DNA of 64,000 nucleotides, taken from contig NZ_JAPPRJ010000008.1 of assembly GCF_026672545.1 (NCBI RefSeq), positions 372,001 through 436,000 on the forward strand. The letters are read 5' to 3'. Below are positions 28,201 to 38,885 of this stretch, in pieces. The position numbers and the translations under genes are program-made. Position 1 is the first letter of the stretch; every line of letters begins with the position of its first letter. This DNA is from Rhizobium sp. SL86. GTDB lineage: Bacteria; Pseudomonadota; Alphaproteobacteria; Rhizobiales; Rhizobiaceae. The notes beneath the pieces were generated by a model. That model saw only the letters and a program-made list of their open reading frames with translations. It searched no databases and was not told the origin of the DNA.

Positions 28201-29406
28201 TCAGCGCTCGGCGAGTGCCGGTTCGCCCTTCTTTTCCCGCACCATGTTGATGAAGCGGCGGAAAAGATAGTGGCTGTCCTGCGGGCCCGGCGAGGCTTCC
28301 GGGTGATGCTGCACGGAAAAGACCGGCTTCCCCGCAAGACGCAGGCCGCAATTGGTGCCGTCGAACAGCGAGATGTGGGTTTCTTCCACGCCATCCGGCA
28401 GCGACTTCGAGTCGACCGCAAAACCGTGGTTCATCGAGACGATCTCCACCTTGCCGGTGGTGTGATCCTTGACCGGATGGTTACCGCCATGATGGCCCTG
28501 ATGCATCTTTTCGGTCTTGGCGCCGAGTGCCAGGCCGAGCATCTGGTGGCCGAGGCAGATGCCGAAGGTCGGCGTCTCGCTCTCGATGATGGCGCGGATC
28601 ACCGGCACGGCATACTCGCCGGTTGCCGCCGGGTCGCCCGGGCCGTTCGACAGGAAGACACCATCCGGCTTCAGCGCCATGATGTCTTCGGAAGAGGTCT
28701 GGGCCGGGACCACGGTCACCTTGCAATCGAGGCCGGCAAACAGGCGCAGGATGTTGCGCTTGACGCCGTAATCGACGCAGACGATGTGGTATTTCGCATC
28801 GTCCGGTCCGAGCGTGCCATACCCTTCGTTCCACACCCAGGGCGTTTCCGTCCACTGCGACGACTGGCCCGAGGTTGCTTCCTTGGCGAGGTCGAGGCCG
28901 ACGAGGCCGCCCCAGGCACGGGCTTCCGCCTTCAGCGCCTCGAGGTCGAAATTGCCGCTCGGGTCATGGGCGATGACCGCATTCGGGGCGCCGTTTTCGC
29001 GGATCCAGGCGGTGAGCGCGCGGGTATCGATGCCGGAGAGGCCGATGATGCCGCGCGAGGTCAGCCAGTCGTTCAGGTGACGGGCGGCGCGGTAGTTCGA
29101 CGGGTCGGTGATATCGGCCTTGAAGATCGTGCCGACGGCGCCACGGCGGGCGGCGGGCGTCAGGTCCTCGATGTCTTCATCATTGGTGCCGATATTGCCA
29201 ATGTGCGGAAAGGTGAAGGTCACAATCTGGCCGAGATAGGAGGGATCGGTGAGGATCTCCTCGTAACCGGTCAGGGCCGTGTTGAAGCAGACTTCTGCCG
29301 TCACCTTGCCCGTGGCGCCAACCCCGTGGCCTTCAATCACCGTTCCGTCGGCAAGGACAAGAACGGCGGTCGGCTTGCGGGTGGTCCAGGGTGCTGTCTC
29401 AGTCAT
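28201..29406 (-). CDS. carA: Carbamoyl-phosphate synthase small subunit (glutaminase)
   Basis: A 401-residue subunit that hydrolyses glutamine and channels ammonia to CarB. The N-terminal CPSase small-chain domain (LVLADGTVIEGHGVG) is followed by a class I glutamine amidotransferase domain. The nucleophile is Cys284 in GICLGHQMLGLALG, and the partner His/Glu are in HHPEASPGPQDS near the C-terminus. The start MTETAPW at 29406 is preferred over an upstream in-frame start. Divergent to yqeY. Confidence 0.97.
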   Translation of the reverse strand: MTETAPWTTRKPTAVLVLADGTVIEGHGVGATGKVTAEVCFNTALTGYEEILTDPSYLGQIVTFTFPHIGNIGTNDEDIEDLTPAARRGAVGTIFKADITDPSNYRAARHLNDWLTSRGIIGLSGIDTRALTAWIRENGAPNAVIAHDPSGNFDLEALKAEARAWGGLVGLDLAKEATSGQSSQWTETPWVWNEGYGTLGPDDAKYHIVCVDYGVKRNILRLFAGLDCKVTVVPAQTSSEDIMALKPDGVFLSNGPGDPAATGEYAVPVIRAIIESETPTFGICLGHQMLGLALGAKTEKMHQGHHGGNHPVKDHTTGKVEIVSMNHGFAVDSKSLPDGVEETHISLFDGTNCGLRLAGKPVFSVQHHPEASPGPQDSHYLFRRFINMVREKKGEPALAER

Positions 29407-29727
29407 GTCGGTTCGTCTCCGCCCGAGCCCCACCACTTGCAGCGGCAGGACGGTGGGTCCATCTATGGTCGCAGAAAAGGGCGCGCGGACAGGTCTCGCG
29501 CAATGCTCAGCGTGTTAATGATCGTGCAGGTCCCCGACATAACGAAAGCCGAGGGGGCGGTCAATCGCGCACTCTGGCCGGGAGGTGGATTTCTCAACAC
29601 CGCTTGTCAAGGCGCGAGTGCTTGATTGATCCGCCTTTCAGCCTGCGCTATGACGGCAGCGCACAACAGGGAAGGACAAGCGGCGGCCGGACGGGCCGAG
29701 CTTTTCGTTCCGAAGGAGAACAATAAG
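29407..29727. other. Divergent intergenic region carA / yqeY
   Basis: About 320 bases holding the promoters of carA and yqeY. I see no clear RNA motif, repeat or small gene in it. Confidence 0.4.
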
Positions 29728-30180
29728 ATGATGCGTGACAAGCTTTCCAATGCCATGAAGGATGCGATGAAGGCGAAAGAGGCAAGGCGCCTCTCGACCG
29801 TGCGTCTCATCCAGACGGCGATCAAGGATCGCGACATCGCCAATCGCGGCGCGGGCAAGGACCCGGTCAGCGACGACGATATCCTGCAGATCCTGCAGAA
29901 GATGATCAAGCAGCGCGAAGAATCTGCCAAGATCTACACCGAAGGCGGCCGGGCCGAGCTTGCCGATCAGGAGCTCGCCGAAATCGAGATCATCCGCGAT
30001 TTCCTGCCCGAACAGCTGTCCGACGAGAAGGTGCGCGAGATCATCGCCGGCATCATTGAGGAAATCGGCGCGCAAGGCCTGCGCGACATGGGCAAGTGCA
30101 TCGGCCTGTTGAAGGACCGTTATGCCGGCCAGATGGACTTCGCCAAGGCCTCCGGCATGGTCAAGGACATGCTCAAGTAA
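29728..30180 (+). CDS. yqeY: GatB/YqeY domain protein
   Basis: A 150-residue cytoplasmic protein related to the tRNA-binding tail of GatB. MRDKLSNAMKDAMKAKEARR at the start and RDFLPEQLSDEKVREII in the middle are diagnostic. Exact role is not established; association with tRNA amidation is inferred for the family. The start has a strong AAGGAGAA ribosome site. Gene order carA, yqeY, dnaG, rpoD is common in Rhizobiaceae; here brnTA is inserted before dnaG. Confidence 0.92.
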   Translation: MMRDKLSNAMKDAMKAKEARRLSTVRLIQTAIKDRDIANRGAGKDPVSDDDILQILQKMIKQREESAKIYTEGGRAELADQELAEIEIIRDFLPEQLSDEKVREIIAGIIEEIGAQGLRDMGKCIGLLKDRYAGQMDFAKASGMVKDMLK

Positions 30181-30225
30181 GACGACGGGCGTTTATCGTG
30201 AGAACGGCTGGTGCGGGCAACCGCG

Positions 30226-30558
30226 TCAGCCGTTTTTGCTTTTCTGCTCGGTCACGAAGTGACGGAGCACGGCATTGATCCGCGTCTGGTAACCTTTGCC
30301 GGTCGCCTGGAAGAAATCGACAATATCGTCATCCAGACGAATGGAGATCGCCTTCTTCCGACGCGGCTCCACCCATGTGGCCTCGGACCAGTCGATGTCG
30401 ATCAGGTCCTGCCAGTCGGGATCATCACGCATGGAGGCGACAATCTCCTCGTCGGTCAGGGCGTCCACGCGGGCTCCGTCCGTTTGGCTCTTGATACCCT
30501 GTAGCCGCTTGCGGCGAATTTCATCCGCTGTGACGCGCGTAATATTTTCTTCGCTCAT
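30226..30558 (-). CDS. brnA: BrnA-family antitoxin
   Basis: A 110-residue protein. The C-terminal ribbon-helix-helix segment (KKAISIRLDDDIVDFFQATG) and GYQTRINAVLRHFVTEQ are typical of BrnA, which binds BrnT and represses its own operon. It overlaps the end of brnT by 38 bases. The start MSEENITRVT at 30558 is chosen; an ATG four codons upstream is possible. Ends about 46 bases from yqeY, convergent to it. Confidence 0.9.
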   Translation of the reverse strand: MSEENITRVTADEIRRKRLQGIKSQTDGARVDALTDEEIVASMRDDPDWQDLIDIDWSEATWVEPRRKKAISIRLDDDIVDFFQATGKGYQTRINAVLRHFVTEQKSKNG

Positions 30559-30817
30559 TGTGTCTCGCAACCCGCGCTGAAATAATCCTGCATGCGTTAC
30601 CTCTCATGGTGAAGACAACGGTAATCAAACGCTCATCATCCTGACAGACGGCTATCCAGCGTTCTTCTTCGCGATATGCAGATCGGAAGATGTAGGCATT
30701 TTCATCCAACGCCAATACGACATCCTCGAAGTCAATGCCGTGCTTGTTCAGGTTGATAAAGCGCTTCCGGTGATCCCACTCAAACTGTCTGAACGCATAG
30801 TTTTCCATGCTGGGCAT
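30521..30817 (-). CDS. brnT: BrnT-family ribonuclease toxin
   Basis: A 98-residue RelE-fold toxin with FEWDHRKRFINLNKHGIDFEDV near the N-terminus (given by position, residues 12-33) and the C-terminal RIISARVARHNERRKYY segment, which carries the conserved catalytic-type residues. First gene of a brnTA operon. Start is at 30817 or at the ATG three codons later (MENYAF). Inserted between yqeY and dnaG. Confidence 0.9.
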   Translation of the reverse strand: MPSMENYAFRQFEWDHRKRFINLNKHGIDFEDVVLALDENAYIFRSAYREEERWIAVCQDDERLITVVFTMRGNACRIISARVARHNERRKYYARHSG

Positions 30818-30879
30818 CCGCGCGTCCGAGTCATTCTCCCGTGCGCCTCGTGTTTGATCCGGATGCCTGTATCGCGAAT

Positions 30880-30889
30880 TGTATATACA
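30880..30889. promoter_or_regulatory. Palindrome upstream of brnTA, candidate BrnA operator or -10 region
   Basis: TGTATATACA is a perfect 10-bp palindrome 63 bases upstream of brnT. It contains a TATATA core that could serve as the -10 of the brnTA promoter and as a repressor site. Confidence 0.4.
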
Positions 30890-30962
30890 GATTGACGGAT
30901 GTCAATGTCGAGGCTCTGCGCGCCATAGTTGAGAAATTCGACGGATAACGCAACCCTCTCTT

Positions 30963-31121
30963 CTGCCTCGTAGGCAAGCGAGGCAGAGCTCGGGATTGCT
31001 CTGCCTCTTACGCCTGGACATGCATTGCCATCCGGGGGCGGGAGGGCAATGCGTCCGGCACCTCGTTGGGGGGCAAGGTGCCGTACTTGAGCTTCCTGTT
31101 GGAGAGTGGGACATCAGGAAG
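30963..31121. other. Array of consecutive perfect hairpins between brnTA and dnaG, possible structured RNA
   Basis: This gene-free stretch holds five perfect inverted repeats in 159 bases: 8 bp (30963-30970/30979-30986), 10 bp (30980-30989/30998-31007), 8 bp (31022-31029/31045-31052), 8 bp (31056-31063/31076-31083) and 7 bp (31092-31098/31115-31121). The first two share an arm, so they exclude each other. Loops 3-5 are G-rich on the plus strand and C-rich on the minus strand. There is no T tract, so direction is undecided. The remaining bases from 30818 to 31332 show no gene. Confidence 0.55.
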
Positions 31122-31332
31122 ACAGGAACATCCAAATCCCGTTTGAGCCCGAGTTCAACTTACAAATTCGTAATTATTGTACTGGCCAGTTTGCCCCAAA
31201 AATGACGCAAGTCGGGCCGCCTATATCCGGTTTTGCAGGCGGTGGTCACTGTGGATATCGGGTACCCCTGTCGGTGGCCGTGGTGTTTGCGGGCAAGCAG
31301 GCCTATATGGATGACTTGTCCATGAGGTGACG

Positions 31333-33354
31333 ATGCGGTTTTCCAACAACTTTCTCGACGAAATACGCGATCGCGTGCCGATCTCGGCGGTGATCGGCCG
31401 TCGTGTGACCTGGGACAAGAAAAAGACCAATGTCTCCCGCGGTGATTATTGGGCCTGCTGCCCCTTTCATGGCGAAAAGAGCCCGAGTTTCCACTGCGAG
31501 GACCGCAAGGGGCGTTACCATTGCTTCGGTTGCGGCGTGTCCGGCGATCATTTCCGCTTTCTCCAGGAAATCGAGGGGATGAGTTTTCCGGAATCGGTGC
31601 AAACCATTGCCGATCTGGCCGGCATTGCCATGCCGCAGCCGGACGTGCAGGCCGAGCGGCGCGAGAAGGAGCGGGCAACCCTTGTCGATGTCATGGAAAT
31701 CGCGACGCGTTTTTTCCAGGACCAGTTGCAGAGTGCCGCCGGCGCAAAGGCGCGCGCTTATCTGCGTGACCGCGGGCTGACGGCGCGTACCATCGAGACC
31801 TTTCGCCTGGGTTATGCGCCGGAAAGCCGCAATGCGCTGAAGGAACATCTGGCCTCCAAAGGTGTCTTAAAGGAGCAGATGGAGGCCTGCGGGCTCGTGG
31901 TGCACGAGAACGTGCCGGTCTCTTATGACCGGTTCCGTGACCGCATCATGTTTCCGATCCTCTCGTCGCGCGACAAGGTGATTGCGTTTGGCGGGCGGGC
32001 GATGTCGCCGGATGCGATGGCGAAATATCTGAATTCCAACGAGACCGAGCTCTTTCACAAGGGCAATGTTCTCTACAATTTCACCCGCGCGCGCAGAGCC
32101 TCGCAGGCGGCGTCCAAGGGACCGGACGCGCAGCCGCCGGTCGTGATTGCGGTCGAAGGTTATATGGACGTGATCGCGCTGCACCAGGCGGGTGTGGAAA
32201 ATGCGGTGGCGCCGCTGGGCACGGCGCTGACCGAAAACCAGCTGGAATTGTTGTGGCGCATGTCGCCGGAGCCGGTTCTCTGCTTCGACGGTGACGGAGC
32301 GGGCCTTCGCGCTGCGCACCGCGCCGCCGATCTGGCGCTGCCGCACATCAAGCCGGGCCGTACGGTGCGTTTTGCGCTTCTGCCGGATGGCAAGGACCCG
32401 GACGATCTGGTGCGCCACGAAGGCCGCGCCCCCTTCGACCAGGTGATGGCGCAGGCCAAACCGCTTGCCGAGATGATCTGGATGCGCGAAGCCGGCAACG
32501 GCAATTTCGAGACGCCGGAAAAGCGGGCGGAGCTGGAAGCGCGGTTGAAGCAGGTGGTCGCGGTGATCGCCGACGAGGGTGTACGCCGCTTCTATCAGCA
32601 GCATATGCGCGAACGGTTGAATGCCTTCTTCCGGCCGGAGACCGGGCAGGGCGGTCAACGCCAGCCGTTTGCGCCGCGCGGCGGGCGTGGCCAGGGTGGT
32701 GCTGGCGCGGGCGGCCAGCGCGGCAACGGGCCGGGCGGTTTCGGTGCGTCGCGCCCGCTCGGCGTGTCGGATCGGCTGGCGCGCTCCGGGCTGGTGCGCG
32801 GTTACCAGGAACTGCCGGCGCTGCGCGAGGTGGTGCTGGCGATCACCATCGTCAACCATCCGCAGCTTCTGCTGGAAGAATATGACGAGATCGCCGCGAT
32901 TGATTTCGAGAACAAGGATCTGCAGCGTTTCTGGTCGGCGGTGTTGCCGGCGGCCGCGACGGCGGGTCCGAACCTGTCGCGCGCCTATCTGATCGAAAAG
33001 CTCGGCGCGCAGGGGTTTGATCCGCTCGTCCAGGCGCTGGAACAGCAGGTGCGCAATGCAAGGCTCTGGACCGCAACGGAACAGGCGGCGATGGAAGATG
33101 CCCGGGAAGGCTACCGCCAGGCGCTTTCGCTGCACAAAAGAACCAAGGCGCTGCGGCTGCAGAAGATGGAACTGGAGCGCGAGATCGCCGCGGCAACCGA
33201 GGCCGGCGACGAGCAGATCATCGATCCGCTGCTGCGGGCGCTGGCGGAAGTGCAGTTCGAGATTACGCGCATGGAGAACCAGGAAGCGATCATCGATGGC
33301 TTCGGTGTGATGTCCGGGCGCGTCAAGGGCGCAGCCGTTAGTCACGGCACATGA
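31333..33354 (+). CDS. dnaG: DNA primase
   Basis: A 673-residue primase that makes RNA primers at the replication fork. The N-terminal CHC2 zinc finger (CCPFHGEKSPSFHC, then YHCFGCG, about residues 38-66) is followed by the RNA polymerase core with the TOPRIM motif EGYMDVIALHQAG. A Gly/Arg/Gln-rich linker (about residues 438-475) leads to the C-terminal helicase-binding domain. The ATG at 31333 has GAGGTG upstream; a GTG two codons before is less likely. Followed 392 bases later by rpoD. Confidence 0.96.
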   Translation: MRFSNNFLDEIRDRVPISAVIGRRVTWDKKKTNVSRGDYWACCPFHGEKSPSFHCEDRKGRYHCFGCGVSGDHFRFLQEIEGMSFPESVQTIADLAGIAMPQPDVQAERREKERATLVDVMEIATRFFQDQLQSAAGAKARAYLRDRGLTARTIETFRLGYAPESRNALKEHLASKGVLKEQMEACGLVVHENVPVSYDRFRDRIMFPILSSRDKVIAFGGRAMSPDAMAKYLNSNETELFHKGNVLYNFTRARRASQAASKGPDAQPPVVIAVEGYMDVIALHQAGVENAVAPLGTALTENQLELLWRMSPEPVLCFDGDGAGLRAAHRAADLALPHIKPGRTVRFALLPDGKDPDDLVRHEGRAPFDQVMAQAKPLAEMIWMREAGNGNFETPEKRAELEARLKQVVAVIADEGVRRFYQQHMRERLNAFFRPETGQGGQRQPFAPRGGRGQGGAGAGGQRGNGPGGFGASRPLGVSDRLARSGLVRGYQELPALREVVLAITIVNHPQLLLEEYDEIAAIDFENKDLQRFWSAVLPAAATAGPNLSRAYLIEKLGAQGFDPLVQALEQQVRNARLWTATEQAAMEDAREGYRQALSLHKRTKALRLQKMELEREIAAATEAGDEQIIDPLLRALAEVQFEITRMENQEAIIDGFGVMSGRVKGAAVSHGT

Positions 33355-33746
33355 AGAGGCAGCTTTTTACCATGGATTTTTCGCGGCGTCGCAAAGCCTT
33401 GTCATTCGGCGGGAGCTTCCTAAATAAGCGTCAACCGCAGTGCTGGCCGATCAAAGCTGCGTGCTGCTCCGAATTTTCCACTTTTAACTGCGCATTGCCT
33501 TCATAAAGGCTTGACGGAAAGGAAAATTGTGGGAATCACCGTTCCAGGCAGAAGAAGGCGGAGCAAAGCAGATCAGCCACGAAAATCAGAATCGTTGGCG
33601 TGAGGGCGGCGAATGCCTCTTGCGGCGTAAACTCCCGACTGGTTAAGCGGGAATAAAGGTCCACCCGGTACGTGAGTGAGTGTGATTCGCAAGCGCGGCA
33701 GCGGTTGACGAAACGCCGCTGAAGACGTCCAAGGAAAGACGAATAC
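33355..33746. other. dnaG-rpoD intergenic region, rpoD promoter/leader
   Basis: A 392-base gap. CTTGACGG near 33510 could be a -35 element of an rpoD promoter about 235 bases upstream of its start, but no convincing -10 is seen. No hairpin terminator with a T run follows dnaG. No gene is recognised. Confidence 0.35.
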
Positions 33747-35795
<2,049 letters not shown>

Positions 35796-35823
35796 GGCGG
35801 TCGCACGTTCGAAGACAATCAGG

Positions 35824-35854
35824 ACCCGGCGGGAGCAGTTCCGCCGGGTTTTTT
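35824..35854 (+). terminator. Rho-independent terminator of rpoD
   Basis: ACCCGGCGG / CCGCCGGGT stem (35824-35832 with 35841-35849) followed by TTTTTT, 29 bases after the rpoD stop codon. Confidence 0.92.
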
Positions 35855-35861
35855 GATGGCC

Positions 35862-36101
35862 TTACACCGGTTCGACCAGAGCCTTGACGGCACGGCGTGT
35901 GACCGGCAGGGCGCAAAGCAGCGTCGGGAAGGCAATGATCCAGGACAGGCCCCAGGCGTGCATCCATTTGCCGAGGAAATCGGCGCCCGGTCCCGTGTTC
36001 GTCAAGGTGGCGACCGCCGAGACGACAAAGGTCATGAGGATGGACAGGATGAACGGCAGGAGAAAGCCCGCGGCACGCGCGGGAAGTCGCTTCATGGTCA
36101 T
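35862..36101 (-). CDS. DUF2798 small membrane protein
   Basis: A protein of about 79 residues (MTMKRLPARAAGFLLPFILS...) with two TM helices separated by a short loop (TGPGADFLGKWMHAWGLSW). This layout is typical of the DUF2798 family of unknown function. The start at 36101 fits the family; upstream in-frame codons are not supported. Convergent with rpoD and separated from it by the terminator. Confidence 0.75.
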   Translation of the reverse strand: MTMKRLPARAAGFLLPFILSILMTFVVSAVATLTNTGPGADFLGKWMHAWGLSWIIAFPTLLCALPVTRRAVKALVEPV

Positions 36102-36436
36102 ATCGGTTCTCGTTTGGAGATGGAGCGGCACTGAACACAACATGGGCACCCCGCATTGAGCGTGACACCTTCGCCCAGTGACGGTCCGAAGGGTGGTGCG
36201 TTGCTTCTCGTGAGACGCTTACGGCCGATGGAAGTTCGACGAGGAGCTGATAGCGTGAAACCTTCCGCCTTGCAAGATCACGGCCCGCACCTGCCGCACG
36301 GATCGGGCCGATGGCCAGACGCGCGAGACCAGCGCAGAGGGGTCACGGGCGCCCCGCATCGCCGCAGCACAATGTTTTTCATCTCTGTTGCTGATCCCCT
36401 CTCGATCCCGCCGGCATTCGGGCCTACATCGGAGAA

Positions 36437-37585
36437 ATGCAGGAGATGCCGGATAGAGACGAGATGAGGGCGGATGAGCCGCTGGCAAGCCGGATGCCGG
36501 GCGTGCGGCGTACCTTCGGCATTGCGGGTTCGATTGCCCTGCATCTTCTTCTTGTTGCACCCTTCCTGGTCAACCTGACTTTGCCAAACCACGACAAACC
36601 GCAGGAGGAGACGGTTTCAGTCGAGATCGTGCCGCCGCCAGAACCGGAACCTCAGCCGGAACCCGAGCCCGAACCAAAACCTGAACCGGAGCCGCCTCAA
36701 CCGGAACAAGCCGAACCACCGGCTCCGGAACCCCCGCCGCCCGCACCGCAGCCGGAGCCCGAACCGCCAGCGCCGCAGCAGCAGGCGGGTGCACCGGCCC
36801 CGCCCATTCCCACCCTCAGGCCAGTCTTCCGCTTTGGTGAAGAGACCCGCGGGCCCGAACAGACGGCCGATGGCAACAGCGCCGAGGAGACGGCAGAGGC
36901 GCCAAAACCGGCAGAGCCCGCCGAGGATCCGAAACCTGCCGAGACCGCGGAGGCAAAACCTGCGGAGGCGAAGCCCGCCGAAACGCCCGCCGAGCCGAAA
37001 GAGACGACGGAGGTGCAGCCTGAGGCGCCGGCTGACGAACCTCCGGCCTCACCCGAGCAGCCGGTGGTAGACAGTGCCGCGATTGCGCTCCTGACGGCAC
37101 CGACGCCCTCCGATATGCAGGCTTCAGAACCCGGCGCAGCAGACGTCGTGCTGCCGGAGACGGTCGTGCGGCCGACGCCGCGTCCGGCCTCTGCCGCTGC
37201 GGCGGAACGGCCGATCCCGGAGATGGAGGAGGTCAAACGGCTCTATTCCTCCTCCAGCACCGGCGACCAGCGGGCGATGACGGCGATGGCCGGCATTCCG
37301 CGCGGTGAACGCGCCGGGCAACTGTGTGCCTCGGAGCTGCAGGCGCAACTGCGCAATGGCTCGCCTTCTTACCGGCCGGAGCTCATCCCGGCCTATACGC
37401 TCGCCCCCGGCGCCACGGCGCTGAAGGTCGGTCGCGGCGCCTTCCGGGCAGCGGGTGTCTGGTACGATGTCAGCTTCTCCTGCCAGGTGAATGCGGATGC
37501 GACCGAAATCCAGTCGTTTTCCTATGCGGTGGGCAGCCGTATTCCGCGCAGCGAGTGGCGTGCGCGCGGTTTTCCGAATTTCTGA
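36437..37585 (+). CDS. DUF930 protein with TonB-like proline-rich region
   Basis: A 382-residue protein. After a short cytoplasmic N-terminus there is one TM helix (about residues 28-47, SIALHLLLVAPFLVNLTL). A long low-complexity periplasmic stretch rich in Pro-Glu and Ala-Lys-Pro repeats follows (about residues 55-215), and then a C-terminal DUF930 domain with two cysteines (AGQLCASELQAQL and SFSCQVNADA). The anchor-plus-PE spacer resembles TonB, but the TonB C-terminal domain is absent. Function unknown; an envelope-spanning role is inferred from architecture. Confidence 0.75.
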   Translation: MQEMPDRDEMRADEPLASRMPGVRRTFGIAGSIALHLLLVAPFLVNLTLPNHDKPQEETVSVEIVPPPEPEPQPEPEPEPKPEPEPPQPEQAEPPAPEPPPPAPQPEPEPPAPQQQAGAPAPPIPTLRPVFRFGEETRGPEQTADGNSAEETAEAPKPAEPAEDPKPAETAEAKPAEAKPAETPAEPKETTEVQPEAPADEPPASPEQPVVDSAAIALLTAPTPSDMQASEPGAADVVLPETVVRPTPRPASAAAAERPIPEMEEVKRLYSSSSTGDQRAMTAMAGIPRGERAGQLCASELQAQLRNGSPSYRPELIPAYTLAPGATALKVGRGAFRAAGVWYDVSFSCQVNADATEIQSFSYAVGSRIPRSEWRARGFPNF

Positions 37586-37613
37586 GGCGACGATTTCAGC
37601 ATTGGAGGCAGCC

Positions 37614-38036
37614 ATGCCGCAAACGGTTCTTTCGATCTCCACCCGCGGGCAGGGGCTTTACGAGTTTACCGATCAGGTCGCGCACTTCGTGCGCGCCTCC
37701 GGCGCGGGCGAGGGGCTCTTGACCGTTTTTGTGCGCCACACCTCCTGTTCGCTGCTGATCCAGGAGAATGCCGATCCGGATGTGCAGCGCGACCTGAAGG
37801 AATTTTTCCGCCGCCTGGTGCCGCCGGGCGACGATCTCTCCATGCGCTGGATGGCGCACACCACGGAGGGGCCGGACGACATGCCGGCGCATATCAAGGC
37901 GGCATTGACGGCAACCTCGCTTGGCATCCCGGTGATGGGCGGGCGGCTTGCGCTTGGCACCTGGCAGGGCCTCTACCTGTTCGAACATCGCGACCGCCCG
38001 CACCGGCGTGAGGTGGTGCTGCATCTTTCCACATGA
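37614..38036 (+). CDS. YjbQ/UPF0047 family protein
   Basis: A 140-residue protein containing FVRHTSCSLLIQENADP, HTTEGPDDMPAHIKAAL and LGTWQGLYLFEHRD, the conserved segments of the YjbQ family. The family has reported weak thiamine-phosphate synthase activity and conserved His residues around a putative metal site. The ATG at 37614 follows a TTGGAGG ribosome site. It starts 28 bases after the DUF930 gene. Confidence 0.9.
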   Translation: MPQTVLSISTRGQGLYEFTDQVAHFVRASGAGEGLLTVFVRHTSCSLLIQENADPDVQRDLKEFFRRLVPPGDDLSMRWMAHTTEGPDDMPAHIKAALTATSLGIPVMGGRLALGTWQGLYLFEHRDRPHRREVVLHLST

Positions 38037-38184
38037 GACAGGTGCTTCGTTCGCGCGTCTCCTTCGACCTGAATTGTCCCTGAACGTACGGTTCGGTGGC
38101 GGTTCAGGTGCCGTGTCCTAATTTGACCTCCATCAGCCGACGCCAAGTTTGGCGGCAGGTTTCAAACTGTATGGAGGAACGCCC

Positions 38185-38562
38185 ATGTCAAACCTCATCG
38201 CCAAGGTCGGCCTTGTTGCCCTGATGGCCGTTACGGGCCTGGTGGCGCCGGTATCCGGCGCTTCGGCCGCCGATGGAGGCCTGCGGGGCCCGGATCTGCG
38301 TGTGGAGGTGCAATGGCACGGCGACAACCGTGGCCCCGACCGGGGCCGGCCCGACGGGGACCGTTATGACAGGGATCGGCACGGCCGGCGCGACATCTGC
38401 GCCCCCTGGCTTGCGGAAGACAAGGCCAGCCGTATGGGCTTGCGGCGCGCCCGGGTGGTGGATGTCAACCGCCGGGTCGTCGTGGTGGCCGGTTTCGACC
38501 GCGGCGGTCGTGACCGCGTCGTGTTTGCCAATGAACGCGGCTGCCCGCTGATCCGCCGTTGA
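38185..38562 (+). CDS. Small secreted protein, Arg/Asp/Gly-rich, unknown function
   Basis: A 125-residue protein. It has a Sec signal peptide (about residues 1-30, hydrophobic core VGLVALMAVTGLVAPVSG, cleavage after ASA), then a basic/acidic Gly-rich stretch (GDNRGPDRGRPDGDRYDRDR). A C-terminal segment with two Cys (DICAPWLAEDKASRMGLRRA and NERGCPLIRR) could form a disulfide. Probably periplasmic. GGAGG precedes the ATG at 38185. I do not recognise a named family. Confidence 0.7.
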   Translation: MSNLIAKVGLVALMAVTGLVAPVSGASAADGGLRGPDLRVEVQWHGDNRGPDRGRPDGDRYDRDRHGRRDICAPWLAEDKASRMGLRRARVVDVNRRVVVVAGFDRGGRDRVVFANERGCPLIRR

Positions 38563-38621
38563 TCGTACCAGATCCTCCTCCATCAACGGATGGAGAGGTG
38601 GAACCGCCGTCGGTGCTCCCC

Positions 38622-38654
38622 TAGTGCGCCGGCGGCGGTCTCTTTGTGTCCGGA
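38622..38654 (+). terminator. Probable terminator after the small secreted protein
   Basis: An imperfect GC-rich stem around ACCGCCGTCGG / CCGGCGGCGGT is followed by CTCTTT. It lies about 60-90 bases downstream of the stop at 38562; exact ends are approximate. Confidence 0.45.
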
Positions 38655-38770
38655 AGGGGGCGTCGAAGGACAGTCTTCCGCCTGTCGATCCCGATCGAGG
38701 GTTTTCGCGGGCCGCCCCCGGTTCCGCAGGGATCCGGCAGAGCCGCGATCGTCACCATGGCTGCCTGATG

Positions 38771-38807
38771 AAAAAAACCGCCGCCGGCTTGCCTCTGCCG
38801 GCGGCGG
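38771..38807 (-). terminator. Rho-independent terminator of the SIMPL-domain gene
   Basis: Minus strand stem CCGCCGCCGGC / GCCGGCGGCGG (38778-38788 with 38797-38807) followed by seven T residues (38771-38777), 79 bases past the stop codon at 38886. Nothing else is seen in 38563-38885 besides this and the plus-strand terminator. Confidence 0.85.
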
Positions 38808-38885
38808 ATCTGTTGTATCGATGTCCGGCCGGACAACCTGCGAAGGCGTCCAGGCCGGCGGCCGACCGAGTATTCAGGCGAGCAT

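Noticed and set aside
30902-31205. Small open frames on both strands over the hairpin array
   Set aside because: No ribosome site, no family features, and the DNA is dominated by perfect inverted repeats, which suggests noncoding function.
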